64,000 nucleotides of DNA from Pseudomonas sp. WN033. Lineage in GTDB: Bacteria; Pseudomonadota; Gammaproteobacteria; Pseudomonadales; Pseudomonadaceae. The notes beneath the pieces are model-generated. The model searched no databases and had not been told where the DNA came from. It saw only the letters and a program-made list of their open reading frames with translations. The translations under genes and the position numbers were made by a program. This document shows, in pieces, positions 38,153 to 47,189 of the stretch (the stretch's first letter is position 1; every line of letters starts with the position of its first letter). The stretch is from NCBI GenBank assembly GCA_002287035.1, contig NSKG01000004.1, forward strand, positions 310,001-374,000, written 5' to 3'.

Positions 38153-40249
38153 ATGTCCACCGAACTTCGCACCAATCTGACCGTAGTCGACCATGGCGAG
38201 GGTGATGAGCCCCAGGTCAACTATTCGCTGAGCCCAACCTTCGCTTCCGTGCTGCAAGCCCGCTTGGCCCGCCGTGATCTGCTCAAGGGCAGCCTGGGTG
38301 CCGCAGCGCTGGGTTTCATGGGGGTCGGTCTGGCCGGTTGCAACAGCGGATCCAGCTCGCGTAATCGCAATGATGATGAAGCTCCGGTCAATCCGCCGGC
38401 GGCATTGCTGGGCTTTAGCGCAATCCCGACCAGCGAGTCGGACGATATCATCGTGCCTGAAGGCTACAGCTATCAGGTACTGATTCCCTGGGGAACGCCG
38501 ATTGCCGGTAGCTTCCCGTCCTTTTCTGTCAACAACAGCGGTGATGACCAAGCGGTGCAGATCGGTATGCACCATGACGGCATGCACTTTTTCCCGATTG
38601 AGGGTGATGAGCCTTTTGAGGGCAGCTCCGAGGATGGCTTGCTGGTGCTCAATCACGAGTACGTAGAGCCGCGCTACATGCATGTCTCGCATCTGGGCCA
38701 ATCGCTGAGCTCTGGGGCGGTGCTGGTCAACGATGGGGTGCGTGCCACCGATGAAGTTTTGAAAGAAATGAATGCGCACGGCATCAGCATCGTGCGGGTT
38801 CGCAAGGGCATTAATAATGAATGGTCGGTTCAGCCCGACAGCCTGAACCGCCGGATCACAGCGCTGACTCCGATGGAAATCCAGGGTCCAGTGCGTGGTT
38901 CGAGCTTTGTGCGCACTCTGTACAGCCCCAATGGCACCATGACTCGCGGTACCCTGAACAACTGTGCCCATGGTGTGACGCCCTGGAATACCTACATGTT
39001 CTCCGAGGAGAACTGGGCGGGTTATTTCCGTAATGGTGGCGACAACCCTCGCGAGCACTCACGCTATGGGGTTAATTCATCGCCGACTGGCACCGGCCGT
39101 TACGCCTGGGAGCTGGCCGCCAGTGGTGAAGACCAGTACATACGCTTTGATGCCAGCATCAAGGGCGCCGATGCTACCGAGGATTATCGTAACGAGCCGA
39201 ACTGCTTTGGCTGGATGTGTGAAGTTGATCCTTTCGACCCGACCAGCGTGCCGAAGAAACGTACCGCTCTGGGCCGTTTCGCCCACGAGGGTGTGGTATT
39301 CGCCCCGGCGGTGGAAGGCAAGCCGGTGGTTTGTTACTCCGGCGACGACTCGACTTTCCAGTTCATCTACAAATTTGTCAGTGCCCAGAATTACAACCGT
39401 AATACCGCCAGTGGTGCATTGCTGGATACTGGCACTCTGTATGTAGCCAGGTTCAATGCCGACGGCAGTGGCGAGTGGCTGCCGCTGGTATACGGCCAGA
39501 ACGGTCTGACCAATGCCAACGGCTTCACCAGTCAGGCCGATGTACTGGTCAACACCCGTCTGGCAGCCACCACTGTTGGGGCTACGCCGATGGACCGTCC
39601 GGAGTGGGGCGCGGTCGATCCGAACAATGGCGACGTATATTTCACCTTGACCAACAACAGCGCTCGTACTGAGGATCAGGCAACTGGCGCCAACCCGAGA
39701 GCGGTCAACCGCCACGGCCATATCATTCGCTGGGCTGAGGCTGACGGTGAGCATGCTTCTAATAGCTTCGAATGGGATATCTTCCTGTTTGCCGGCGATG
39801 GTGGTGAAAGTGGTCAGGATAACCTGACTGGACGTGACCTTAATGGCGATGTGCTGGGTGAAGAGGCCTACATGAGCTCGCCGGACGGCCTGTGGATCGA
39901 CAAGGACAGCCGGGTCTGGATTCAGACCGATATTGGCGAGAGTTCGCAAAACGTTGGGCCCTACGAGATCATGGGTAACAACTGCATGTTTGCCGCCAAC
40001 CCGGAGACTGGAGAAATTCGCCGTTTCCTGACCGGGCCGATTGGTCAGGAAATTACCGGGGTGATCACTACGCCAGATCAGCGCACCATGTTCATCAATG
40101 TTCAGCATCCGGGTGCTACCGCTACTCCCGCCGAGTGGGCGGCTGGTGAGACCCGTAGCACCTGGCCGGACCACATGCCGTCGCTGTATCCGCCGCGCTC
40201 GGCCACTGTGGTGATCTGGAAAGATGACGGTGGCGTGATCGGTACCTGA
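38153..40249 (+). CDS. phoX: PhoX/DUF839-family alkaline phosphatase with Tat signal and lipobox
   Basis: A 698-residue phosphatase-family protein. Residues about 43-68 hold a twin-arginine signal (ARRDLLKGSLGAAALGF) preceded by a long n-region and ending in LAGC, so a Tat-exported lipoprotein is possible. The catalytic-metal signature NCAHGVTPWNTYMFSEENW, with Cys and Glu as metal ligands in PhoX, is present, as are the PxW-type WGAVDPNNGDVYFTLTNN and PDGLWIDKDSRVWIQTD segments of the six-bladed propeller. It should cut phosphate monoesters using Ca and Fe. GAGGAAA precedes ATG 38153, which is preferred to 38138. Similar DUF839 phosphatases (UxpA/UxpB) are, from memory, Xcp-dependent in P. 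putida. Confidence 0.88.
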   Translation: MSTELRTNLTVVDHGEGDEPQVNYSLSPTFASVLQARLARRDLLKGSLGAAALGFMGVGLAGCNSGSSSRNRNDDEAPVNPPAALLGFSAIPTSESDDIIVPEGYSYQVLIPWGTPIAGSFPSFSVNNSGDDQAVQIGMHHDGMHFFPIEGDEPFEGSSEDGLLVLNHEYVEPRYMHVSHLGQSLSSGAVLVNDGVRATDEVLKEMNAHGISIVRVRKGINNEWSVQPDSLNRRITALTPMEIQGPVRGSSFVRTLYSPNGTMTRGTLNNCAHGVTPWNTYMFSEENWAGYFRNGGDNPREHSRYGVNSSPTGTGRYAWELAASGEDQYIRFDASIKGADATEDYRNEPNCFGWMCEVDPFDPTSVPKKRTALGRFAHEGVVFAPAVEGKPVVCYSGDDSTFQFIYKFVSAQNYNRNTASGALLDTGTLYVARFNADGSGEWLPLVYGQNGLTNANGFTSQADVLVNTRLAATTVGATPMDRPEWGAVDPNNGDVYFTLTNNSARTEDQATGANPRAVNRHGHIIRWAEADGEHASNSFEWDIFLFAGDGGESGQDNLTGRDLNGDVLGEEAYMSSPDGLWIDKDSRVWIQTDIGESSQNVGPYEIMGNNCMFAANPETGEIRRFLTGPIGQEITGVITTPDQRTMFINVQHPGATATPAEWAAGETRSTWPDHMPSLYPPRSATVVIWKDDGGVIGT

Positions 40250-40250
40250 T

Positions 40251-40289
40251 CAGTGGGGCAGGGCCGCTCTGGCTGCGGCCCTGCCACTG
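40251..40289 (+). terminator. Strong hairpin after phoX
   Basis: An 11-bp stem (GGCAGGGCCGC with GCGGCCCTGCC) is extended by CAGT/ACTG across a bulge. It lacks a T-run, so it may terminate weakly or stabilise the phoX mRNA 3' end. Confidence 0.5.
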
Positions 40290-40322
40290 CGCAGCGTGAT
40301 AACAATCGGAGTTGTCGAATTT

Positions 40323-40347
40323 GCGCCACGGACCACGAACGTGGCGC
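40323..40347 (+). terminator. Second hairpin between phoX and tatA
   Basis: GCGCCACG and CGTGGCGC form a perfect 8-bp stem with a nine-base loop, followed by CTTTGTT. It lies 22 bases before the tatA start and could attenuate read-through. Confidence 0.4.
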
Positions 40348-40368
40348 CTTTGTTATGGAGCAGGTCTC

Positions 40369-40590
40369 ATGGGTATTGGCGGAGTCAGTGTTGGGTCGTT
40401 GTTGATTGTATTGGTCATTGTCATGTTGCTGTTCGGCACCAAGCGCCTGCGCACCATTGGCAGTGATCTGGGTGGTGCGCTGAGTGGGTTTCGCAAGGCG
40501 GTCAAGGAGGGTGAGGACGCTCAGGAGAGTCTGAGTGCGCTGGAGTCCGCTACGGTGCATTCCGTACACAAGGACCGCTCGGTAGGCTGA
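40369..40590 (+). CDS. tatA: TatA/E-type twin-arginine translocase subunit
   Basis: A protein of 73 residues with one N-terminal transmembrane helix (GSLLIVLVIVMLLFG, about 9-23), the conserved FGTKRLR hinge and an amphipathic helix (IGSDLGGALSGFRKAVKEG). It ends in a charged tail. TatA forms the protein-conducting element for folded substrates. The longer frame from 40312 is ignored since the family starts here and GGAG lies upstream. tatB follows after seven bases, but there is no tatC in the locus. Confidence 0.9.
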   Translation: MGIGGVSVGSLLIVLVIVMLLFGTKRLRTIGSDLGGALSGFRKAVKEGEDAQESLSALESATVHSVHKDRSVG

Positions 40591-40597
40591 ACAGAGC

Positions 40598-40885
40598 ATG
40601 TTTGATAGCGGAATTACCGAACTGCTGCTGGTAGCGCTTGTTGGTTTGCTGGTGCTCGGACCGCAGCGTCTGCAGCATAGCGCCAGGGTGTTGGGGCGGC
40701 TATTGGGCAAGGCCAAGGGTTGGCTGGCTGAGGCACAGGCTCAGTTGGAGCGGGATTTGCCTGAGGCTGAGTTGAAGGAACTGCGCCGAGATATGGAGCG
40801 GGTGCGTCCATCCAATGTGCGGCGGAATCTGTTGGGGCAGGTTACGCTGCCCGAAAAATCAGAAAGGGCTGATACAACAAGGTAG
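40598..40885 (+). CDS. tatB: TatB-type twin-arginine translocase subunit
   Basis: A protein of 95 residues that begins MFDSGITELLLVALVGLLVLGPQRL. It has the TatB-specific Glu near residue 8 in the membrane helix and LGPxRL at its end, followed by a long amphipathic helix (LLGKAKGWLAEAQAQLERDL). TatB with TatC forms the Tat substrate receptor. It is shorter than housekeeping TatB (usually 130-170). The stop codon lies inside a hairpin shared with the convergent hydrolase gene. Confidence 0.88.
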   Translation: MFDSGITELLLVALVGLLVLGPQRLQHSARVLGRLLGKAKGWLAEAQAQLERDLPEAELKELRRDMERVRPSNVRRNLLGQVTLPEKSERADTTR

Positions 40886-40899
40886 CAGCCCTTCTGATT
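40857..40899 (-). terminator. Terminator of the alpha/beta-hydrolase gene, overlapping the tatB end
   Basis: CAGCCCTTCTGATT and AATCAGAAAGGGCTG pair over 14 bp with one bulge. Read on the minus strand the stem is followed by TTTTTC. It contains the tatB stop codon. Confidence 0.6.
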
Positions 40900-40909
40900 C
40901 AAATACTGC

Positions 40910-42382
40910 TTACGGCGCGCAGGCTGGCATCAGGCTACGCACGACTTCTTGAGGGAAGCCATCAATGGTATAGGTGCAGCCAAAATTGCTGTCAGCCATT
41001 TGTGCCTGATCAAGCAGGTCATCGCCGCCCGGTTTGATGCCGTTTTGCTCCCATTGGATCATTGCGTCGAAGGTTGCGGTGAACTCGGCTATAGAGAAAT
41101 CACAGTGCCCCGGCGCTCTTACCGCGCGTTGTACTAGCCAGTCCCCGAAACCGTTGGCCTCAAGATTCTGGCGATAAATTTGCTGCATGCTGATTGGTAC
41201 GAACAGGTCGCCCAGGGTATGCACGGTGACCACGGGTATTTCGGCGTAAAGCTCACCATTGACCTTGGGTATCCAGCGCAGGCCGTCTTGGCGCTGGGCA
41301 TTGGCTCCAGGTACTGCTTCTGCCTGAATTATGCTCTGGTTGAAGGCCTGTTCATTAGCGCTCAGTGCCTGTCCGGGTAATGTCTCGAAGCGATAAACAG
41401 TGTTGGTCGTGTCTACTACGCTGTCGTTGAGAATGCCGGTGATGGTTCCGTCGGAACCTAGGAAGCCCTGGAGCAGGTCTTGGAAGCCGCCAAAAGCCTG
41501 TGCGTAGATGGGGCGTGGACCGCCGGTCAGGTTCTGCAAAATTGGAAAGAGTGGCTGCCCGGCAAGAGTCAGACCCAGTGGTGTCTTGTTTGCGGCGTAG
41601 TCGGTCCATAATACCTCGCGGGCGATATCTCGCTTCTCGATGGCTTCATCGAGTGGTACCGGGAAACTGTCAGCACCGACACCGGCCAGTTGGTACAAGG
41701 CCAAACCGTAGGCCGTAAAGTAGTCAAACAAGGCGGTGTCGCCCATGACTCCGCACATAGGGGCTGCGCCAGCATAGGGAACGAAGTTGTTGGCGGTTTG
41801 CTGGGTTTCAAGCTCGATTGCGGCACCAGCAATATGCCCACCCATTGAGACGCCGGTAATGTAGTACTTGTCTGGTTCGGCCAGAGTGCGGCCATTGGCT
41901 GCAGCGATATCGGTGAAGGCCAGGGCAAGCTTGTTGGTATCCTCAACGCCAACCCTGACATCGTAGAAATTGGCGCTGTAGGATGAGGCGGCCCAGGCGA
42001 AGCCATTGTCCAGCAAGTACTGACGCATGGGAGGGCTGTCGACTGTCAGGTCAGGGCCTTCGCCTCTGAAGCCGTGGGCATACATCACCAGATGACCGTT
42101 CCAGTTTTCCGGCACTTCGATGCGATAGCCGGCGCCGTCAAGCTCCCCCCACCAGCGGCTGGTGTTGTTGTAGGGAGCAACGTCAGCCAGTGGGGTGAAG
42201 GGTAACTGAGCTTCATTCACGACAAAGAAGCCGTCATCAATACGTTCCTGTTGGGCACGAACGGGCTCGTCGGGGGTGGGGGCAGTTCTGTTGCTACTGC
42301 TACTACTGCTGCTCAGGCAGCCGGATAGCGCCAGGGCGCTGACCGCCAGGCCAATGTAGGCGGTTTTTTTCAGCTTGTTCAT
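40910..42382 (-). CDS. Secreted alpha/beta-hydrolase lipoprotein
   Basis: A protein of 490 residues. A lipoprotein signal ends ALSGC (Cys about 22), followed by a run of Ser and a disordered linker. The alpha/beta-hydrolase fold shows YAHGFRGEG as oxyanion-hole motif, the nucleophile elbow TGVSMGGHIAG (GxSxG), an acid in HTLGDLFVP, and the catalytic-His region PGHCDFS. The overall layout resembles large secreted esterase or depolymerase families, but the substrate is not known. It faces tatB and is divergent from gspC, so it lies inside the secretion locus and is a candidate type II substrate. AGGAG precedes ATG 42382; the frame to 42583 is an extension without signal peptide. Confidence 0.82.
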   Translation of the reverse strand: MNKLKKTAYIGLAVSALALSGCLSSSSSSSNRTAPTPDEPVRAQQERIDDGFFVVNEAQLPFTPLADVAPYNNTSRWWGELDGAGYRIEVPENWNGHLVMYAHGFRGEGPDLTVDSPPMRQYLLDNGFAWAASSYSANFYDVRVGVEDTNKLALAFTDIAAANGRTLAEPDKYYITGVSMGGHIAGAAIELETQQTANNFVPYAGAAPMCGVMGDTALFDYFTAYGLALYQLAGVGADSFPVPLDEAIEKRDIAREVLWTDYAANKTPLGLTLAGQPLFPILQNLTGGPRPIYAQAFGGFQDLLQGFLGSDGTITGILNDSVVDTTNTVYRFETLPGQALSANEQAFNQSIIQAEAVPGANAQRQDGLRWIPKVNGELYAEIPVVTVHTLGDLFVPISMQQIYRQNLEANGFGDWLVQRAVRAPGHCDFSIAEFTATFDAMIQWEQNGIKPGGDDLLDQAQMADSNFGCTYTIDGFPQEVVRSLMPACAP

Positions 42383-42749
42383 TATTATTCTCCTGAATAC
42401 GCAAGGCCGTTTTGTTGTGAGGGAGTTGTTGGCGATGCTGTCGCAAGTTAAGTGGCAAACGCACCCAGGGGCAAGGGGTCGGAGGGCTTGAACGGTTTTT
42501 TGCTGGGCCGGATATGCTGACTTATCAGTTGGTTTGATCGCGGTTTCTGAAACTTCACCCGTTTGGGTGATCTGGTCGCGCAATAACCCATTCTAGGGGT
42601 TGCTGGCGTGTGGCAAATTCGTGACAATCGAGACAGTGGTGCAGCCTGTTTCAGGCGTATAACAATAATTTTGCAAAGAAAGGTCAGTAGTGTGTAACAC
42701 CGTTGACTCTCACTACCGGACGTAGTGTGCGCTTTGCCTTGGAGACCCT
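42383..42749. other. 367-base divergent region between the hydrolase gene and gspC
   Basis: No gene is seen. It holds the promoters for two divergent units. Short perfect inverted repeats are TCACCC-GTTT-GGGTGA (42555-42570) and AACCC-7-GGGTT (42585-42601). TATAAC at 42658-42663 is a possible gspC -10 with no matching -35. An A/T-rich tract (ACAATAATTTTG) follows. GGAG at 42741 is the gspC ribosome site. Confidence 0.45.
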
Positions 42750-43616
42750 ATGCCGCTGGTTGCCCGAATCCCTCTCGAGCCCCTGCTTAGACTGGCCACG
42801 TTCCTGTTGATACTGGTTGCCGCCGTGTTGTTGGGGCGCCTGACCTGGGCCGTTCTTGAGCCCTCGAGTCTGATGCCGGCGGTCGAGCCGGTCAGTCAGG
42901 CCACATCCCCTGGTACAGCCTCAGGCGCTGTCTCATTGGCCAGTTTCCGAGAACTGGCTGGTAAATCCATTCTTGGCTCTGCCAATGCCCCGGCACCGGT
43001 GCTGATTGATGCCCCGGAGACCACCCTGAGCTGGGTGCTCAAAGGGGTGTTTTCCGATCCTGATCCGGCGCGGGGGGCCGCCATCCTCGCGCCTCAAGGT
43101 CAGCCAGAAAAGCTCTATCGGGTCGGCGCCAGCCTGCCGGGTAATGTACGTCTCGAGCAGGTGCTGGCTGATCGGGTGCTTCTGGCCCGCGATGGCAAGC
43201 TGGAAACCTTGCGCCTGCGGCGTGCGGAAACGGCCTCGCGCAGCGCTCCCCGGGCTGCGCCCGCGTTGCCGAGTGTCGATCCTGGCGTGACCCTGGCCAG
43301 CGATGGTGGGGTCGCCCGGATTGATCGTGACGCCTGGGTGAATGATCCGCAGCGCTTCCTCGACGTGATTACGGTCAACCCGGTCATGGTCGAGGGGGCG
43401 CTCTACGGGCTTGAGGTCAGGCCTTCTCGCAATGCCCGTGAGTTCGAGGCAGCGGGTCTCCAGTCTGGTGATGTGATTCTGGAAGTTGAAGGGCGTCCGG
43501 TGGCCGAGATCAATGACTACCGCGAGATTCTCCAGGAGCTTTCAGGTGCCAGTAGCGTGTCCGTTTCACTGGAGCGTGGTGGCGAGCCCATGAATATAAC
43601 GATAACGATGGATTGA
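42750..43616 (+). CDS. gspC: Type II secretion inner-membrane protein GspC
   Basis: GspC couples the inner-membrane platform to the secretin and helps select substrates. The 288-residue protein has one transmembrane helix (about 12-34) and the homology region ETTLSWVLKGVFSDPDPARGAAIL (quoted in part, about 90-150). A long linker leads to a C-terminal PDZ-like domain with YGLEVRPSRNAREFEAAGLQ and LQSGDVILEVEGRPV (about 215-288). GGAG lies just before the start. It is the first gene of the gspC-N operon. Confidence 0.92.
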   Translation: MPLVARIPLEPLLRLATFLLILVAAVLLGRLTWAVLEPSSLMPAVEPVSQATSPGTASGAVSLASFRELAGKSILGSANAPAPVLIDAPETTLSWVLKGVFSDPDPARGAAILAPQGQPEKLYRVGASLPGNVRLEQVLADRVLLARDGKLETLRLRRAETASRSAPRAAPALPSVDPGVTLASDGGVARIDRDAWVNDPQRFLDVITVNPVMVEGALYGLEVRPSRNAREFEAAGLQSGDVILEVEGRPVAEINDYREILQELSGASSVSVSLERGGEPMNITITMD

Positions 43617-43622
43617 TACAGA

Positions 43623-45662
43623 ATGCTGAAGCTGTCCCCGTTTTGCCGTCATGCCTTGCCTCTGGCGCTGAGCCTGGTGCTGAGTGCGCCCTTGCTGGCG
43701 CAATCTACCTCGGCCGATCCCAATGAAGAGCTGGTACTCAATCTGCGGGATGCGGATATCAATGGGTTGATCGAGATCGTCAGCCAGGAAACCGGGGTGA
43801 ACTTCATTGTCGACCCCCGTGTGCGCGGCCAGGTCAATGTGGTTTCCGGACAGCCGATCCGGCGTGGCGAGTTGTATGACCTGTTCCTCAGCGTGCTAAA
43901 GTCCTATGGCTTTGCCGCCGTCACTGGCGCCGAGGGTACGGTGCGGATCATTCCTGAAGTACAGGCCAAGGAGAACGAGATTGCCGGGCTTGAGCCGGGA
44001 AGTCGTGGGGATGAGGTGATAACCCATGTCATCAGCGTCAAGCATATCAATGCCGGACAACTGGTGCGGATTTTGCGCCCGCTGGTACCCAAGGGCGGAC
44101 ACTTGGCGGCTGCGGCCGAGTCCAACACACTGGTCATTGCCGATACCGCAGCCAATGTGCGGCGGATCCAGGCGCTGATCGAGCGGATTGATCTGGAGTC
44201 GATGGAGGACTTCGAGCTGATCGCCTTGCGTCATGCATCGGCAATTGATGTCGTGCGTATGGTCCAGGGGCTGGAGGGTGCAGCTTCAGGTGAAGACTTC
44301 ACCAAGCGTACCCGGGTCATTGCTGATGAGCGGACCAATACCGTGATTTTGCGTGGTGATCCCGAAGGCCGGCGCGGGCTGCGGAGCATGATCATGGGGC
44401 TGGACGTGCCCGGTGAAGATGCCGGGACCCAGGTGCACTACCTGCGCTACGCCAAGGCCGAGGAAGTTGCCGAGGTGCTGCGCGGAATCGCCGAAGGTCG
44501 CGAGTTGCCTGGCAGCTCCGGCCAGGTCGGAACCAGCGCAGCTGCCACCGGGGGGGGCTACAGCAATAGCAATCTCGGGCGGGTACGGATTCAGGCCCAT
44601 GAAAGCACCAACTCGGTAGTGATCAACGGGCCGGCCGAACTGAGCCGGGAAATGGCGATGATTATCCGGCAACTGGATATTCGCCGGGCTCAGGTACTGG
44701 TCGAAGCGGTGATCGCTGAAGTCTCCTACGACCGTGCCAAGGAGCTGGGGGTGCAGTGGGGCTTTGGTAACGAGCGCAGTGGCGTGGGGGTGATCAACTT
44801 CAACCGCAATGACCGGGGCATCCTCAACTTTGCCGCTGGGCTCAACTCTTTCCTGGAGGGTGATGTATCGACACCGCCGGCGTTGGGTAGTGGTGCCACC
44901 ATTGGTGGGATCGGGCGGATTGGCAGCTCGCATATCGCGGTGCTGGTCAATGCCCTGCAGGGTGACAGCTCCAGCAATATCCTGTCGACCCCCAGTCTGC
45001 TGACCCTGGATAACGAAGAGGCAGAAATTGTCGTCGGTCAGAATGTGCCGTTCATCGTCGGTCGCTCAATCGAGAGTTCTGGCCAGGCCTTTGACACCAT
45101 TCAGCGCGAGGACGTCGGGATCAAGTTGCGTATTCGCCCGCAGATCAACGAGGGCAACGCGGTACGCCTGGAAATCGAGCAAGAGGTCTCGCAGATTGCC
45201 CCAGGCGCCAGTGGTGCAGCCGATATCATCACCAATAAGCGGAGTCTGACCACCCATGTGATGGTCGATGACAATGAATTGATCGTGCTCGGCGGGCTGA
45301 TCGACGATCAAATGGTTGAAACTCGCGACAAGGTGCCGGGGTTGGGCGATATTCCCGGACTGGGCCGGCTGTTTCGCTATGACACCGCCAGCATGGAAAA
45401 GCGCAATCTGATGATTTTCCTGCGTCCGGTGATCGTGCGCGACCGGGCGGTGGCTGAAAGCCTGACCCACTCCAAGTACAGTTATATTCGTGACCAGCAG
45501 GTGCGTGAGCAGAGCCGTCGTGATCGTCTGATGCGCGATGTGGATCTGCCGATTCTGCCGGACTGGGATTACCTGCTCAGCCTGCCGGCCCCGTTCGAGA
45601 ATGCGATTCAGGGCACTACCCCGAACCGTTCGCGGATTATCGCCCCGCCGACCAGCAACTGA
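43623..45662 (+). CDS. gspD: Type II secretion secretin GspD
   Basis: GspD forms the 15-fold outer-membrane channel. The 679-residue protein has a signal peptide (cut after LLAQ near 26) and domain N0 (about 30-105) with [16 protein letters not shown]1-N3 follow (about 130-380), with a Gly/Ser-rich loop around 295-315. The secretin core (about 400-630) carries [20 protein letters not shown] and the [16 protein letters not shown] motif. A short tail of about 45 residues ends the chain; whether it binds a pilotin cannot be told. Confidence 0.96.
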   Translation: MLKLSPFCRHALPLALSLVLSAPLLAQSTSADPNEELVLNLRDADINGLIEIVSQETGVNFIVDPRVRGQVNVVSGQPIRRGELYDLFLSVLKSYGFAAVTGAEGTVRIIPEVQAKENEIAGLEPGSRGDEVITHVISVKHINAGQLVRILRPLVPKGGHLAAAAESNTLVIADTAANVRRIQALIERIDLESMEDFELIALRHASAIDVVRMVQGLEGAASGEDFTKRTRVIADERTNTVILRGDPEGRRGLRSMIMGLDVPGEDAGTQVHYLRYAKAEEVAEVLRGIAEGRELPGSSGQVGTSAAATGGGYSNSNLGRVRIQAHESTNSVVINGPAELSREMAMIIRQLDIRRAQVLVEAVIAEVSYDRAKELGVQWGFGNERSGVGVINFNRNDRGILNFAAGLNSFLEGDVSTPPALGSGATIGGIGRIGSSHIAVLVNALQGDSSSNILSTPSLLTLDNEEAEIVVGQNVPFIVGRSIESSGQAFDTIQREDVGIKLRIRPQINEGNAVRLEIEQEVSQIAPGASGAADIITNKRSLTTHVMVDDNELIVLGGLIDDQMVETRDKVPGLGDIPGLGRLFRYDTASMEKRNLMIFLRPVIVRDRAVAESLTHSKYSYIRDQQVREQSRRDRLMRDVDLPILPDWDYLLSLPAPFENAIQGTTPNRSRIIAPPTSN

Positions 45663-45675
45663 GGGGAGGTCGCGG

Positions 45676-47187
45676 ATGAACGACAGTGAGATTGCTGATC
45701 TGGGGAATACCCCGGGTCATCAGGCGGAAACCGGCTACCGGTTCGCCCGCCGCTTCGGTGTGTTGCCCGGGCAGCTGCATGATGGCGAGCTGGAAGTATA
45801 TGTGCGTGCCGACTGCGATCCCCAGGCCCTGCTGGAGCTGCGGCGCCGGGCTGGGCATCCGCTGCGCCCGACGGTGCTGGACGATGACAGTTTCGCCGCT
45901 CGTCTGCGCGAGCGCTACGAGCGTTCGGCCAACGATGCCATGCAGTTTGTCGAGGGGCTCAGTGATGATGCCGACCTGATGTCGGTCGCCCAGTCGCTGG
46001 CCGAGCCGGAAGATTTGCTTGAATCGCAGGATGAGGCGCCGATTATTCGCCTGATCAACGCCCTGCTGTCTGAAGCGGTTAAGGAAAATGCTTCAGATAT
46101 CCATATCGAACCGTTCGAGAATCGACTGTCGATCCGTTTGCGGGTCGACGGCGTGTTGCGCGAGGTACTTGAGCCGCCCAGGGCTTTGGCGCCGGTGATC
46201 GTGTCACGGATCAAGGTGATGGCCAAGCTGGATATCGCCGAGAAGCGCCTGCCGCAGGACGGCCGGATTGGCTTGCGGCTGGTCGGTCGAGCGGTGGATG
46301 TCCGCGTGTCTACTTTGCCATCCGGGCATGGCGAGCGGGTGGTGCTGCGTCTGCTCGACAAGCAGGCCGGACGCCTGGAATTGCGCCAGTTGGGTATGTG
46401 CGACGAGCATTATCAGGCCATGGAGCGGGTTATTGGACGACCACACGGCATCGTGCTGGTCACCGGGCCAACTGGCTCGGGCAAGACCACCACCCTGTAC
46501 TCGGCGTTGATGCGGCTCAATGATCGCAGTCGCAATATCCTCACCGTTGAGGACCCGATCGAATACTATCTGGATGGCATTGGCCAGACCCAGATCAACA
46601 CCAAGGTTGACATGACCTTTGCCCGCGGGTTGCGGGCAATCCTGCGTCAGGACCCGGACGTGGTGATGGTCGGTGAGATCCGTGACGTGGAAACCGTGCA
46701 GATCGCTATCCAGGCCAGTTTGACCGGTCACCTGGTGTTCTCCACCCTGCATACCAATACCGCCATCGGCGCCATTACCCGCTTGCGCGATATGGGGATC
46801 GAGCCTTTCCTGTTGTCTTCGACCCTCAACGGCGTTCTGGCTCAGCGTCTGGTGCGGACACTGTGTCCGGCCTGCCGCAAGCCTCATCAGGCCAGTGCCA
46901 GCGAATGCCGGTTGATGGGAGTCGACCCCGAGCAGCCTCCCACCCTCTATAGCGCTGCTGGCTGTGAAGAATGCAATCACAGCGGCTATCGTGGGCGTAC
47001 CGGGATCTACGAGCTGATCGAGATCGATGACACCCTGCGTGGTCTGATTCATGACGGTGCCAGCGAACAGGCTATGGTGCGGCATGCCCGGCTGGCGCAA
47101 ATGGGCATTCGTCAGGATGGCCTGCGCCGGGTGCTGGCCGGCGATACCACGCTGGAGGAAGTCCTCCGCGTGACCCGGGAGGACTGA
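45676..47187 (+). CDS. gspE: Type II secretion ATPase GspE
   Basis: GspE is the cytoplasmic hexameric ATPase that drives pseudopilus assembly. The 503 residues include an N-terminal GspL-binding domain and the ATPase core with Walker [13 protein letters not shown] (about 262-273). The Asp box is [13 protein letters not shown], the Walker B-like segment [14 protein letters not shown], and the His box [17 protein letters not shown] zinc-binding loop carries paired CPAC and CEEC motifs near 396-437. ATG 45676 follows GGGAGG; the frame overlapping gspD from 45538 is not the start. Confidence 0.97.
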   Translation: MNDSEIADLGNTPGHQAETGYRFARRFGVLPGQLHDGELEVYVRADCDPQALLELRRRAGHPLRPTVLDDDSFAARLRERYERSANDAMQFVEGLSDDADLMSVAQSLAEPEDLLESQDEAPIIRLINALLSEAVKENASDIHIEPFENRLSIRLRVDGVLREVLEPPRALAPVIVSRIKVMAKLDIAEKRLPQDGRIGLRLVGRAVDVRVSTLPSGHGERVVLRLLDKQAGRLELRQLGMCDEHYQAMERVIGRPHGIVLVTGPTGSGKTTTLYSALMRLNDRSRNILTVEDPIEYYLDGIGQTQINTKVDMTFARGLRAILRQDPDVVMVGEIRDVETVQIAIQASLTGHLVFSTLHTNTAIGAITRLRDMGIEPFLLSSTLNGVLAQRLVRTLCPACRKPHQASASECRLMGVDPEQPPTLYSAAGCEECNHSGYRGRTGIYELIEIDDTLRGLIHDGASEQAMVRHARLAQMGIRQDGLRRVLAGDTTLEEVLRVTRED

Positions 47188-47189
47188 CC

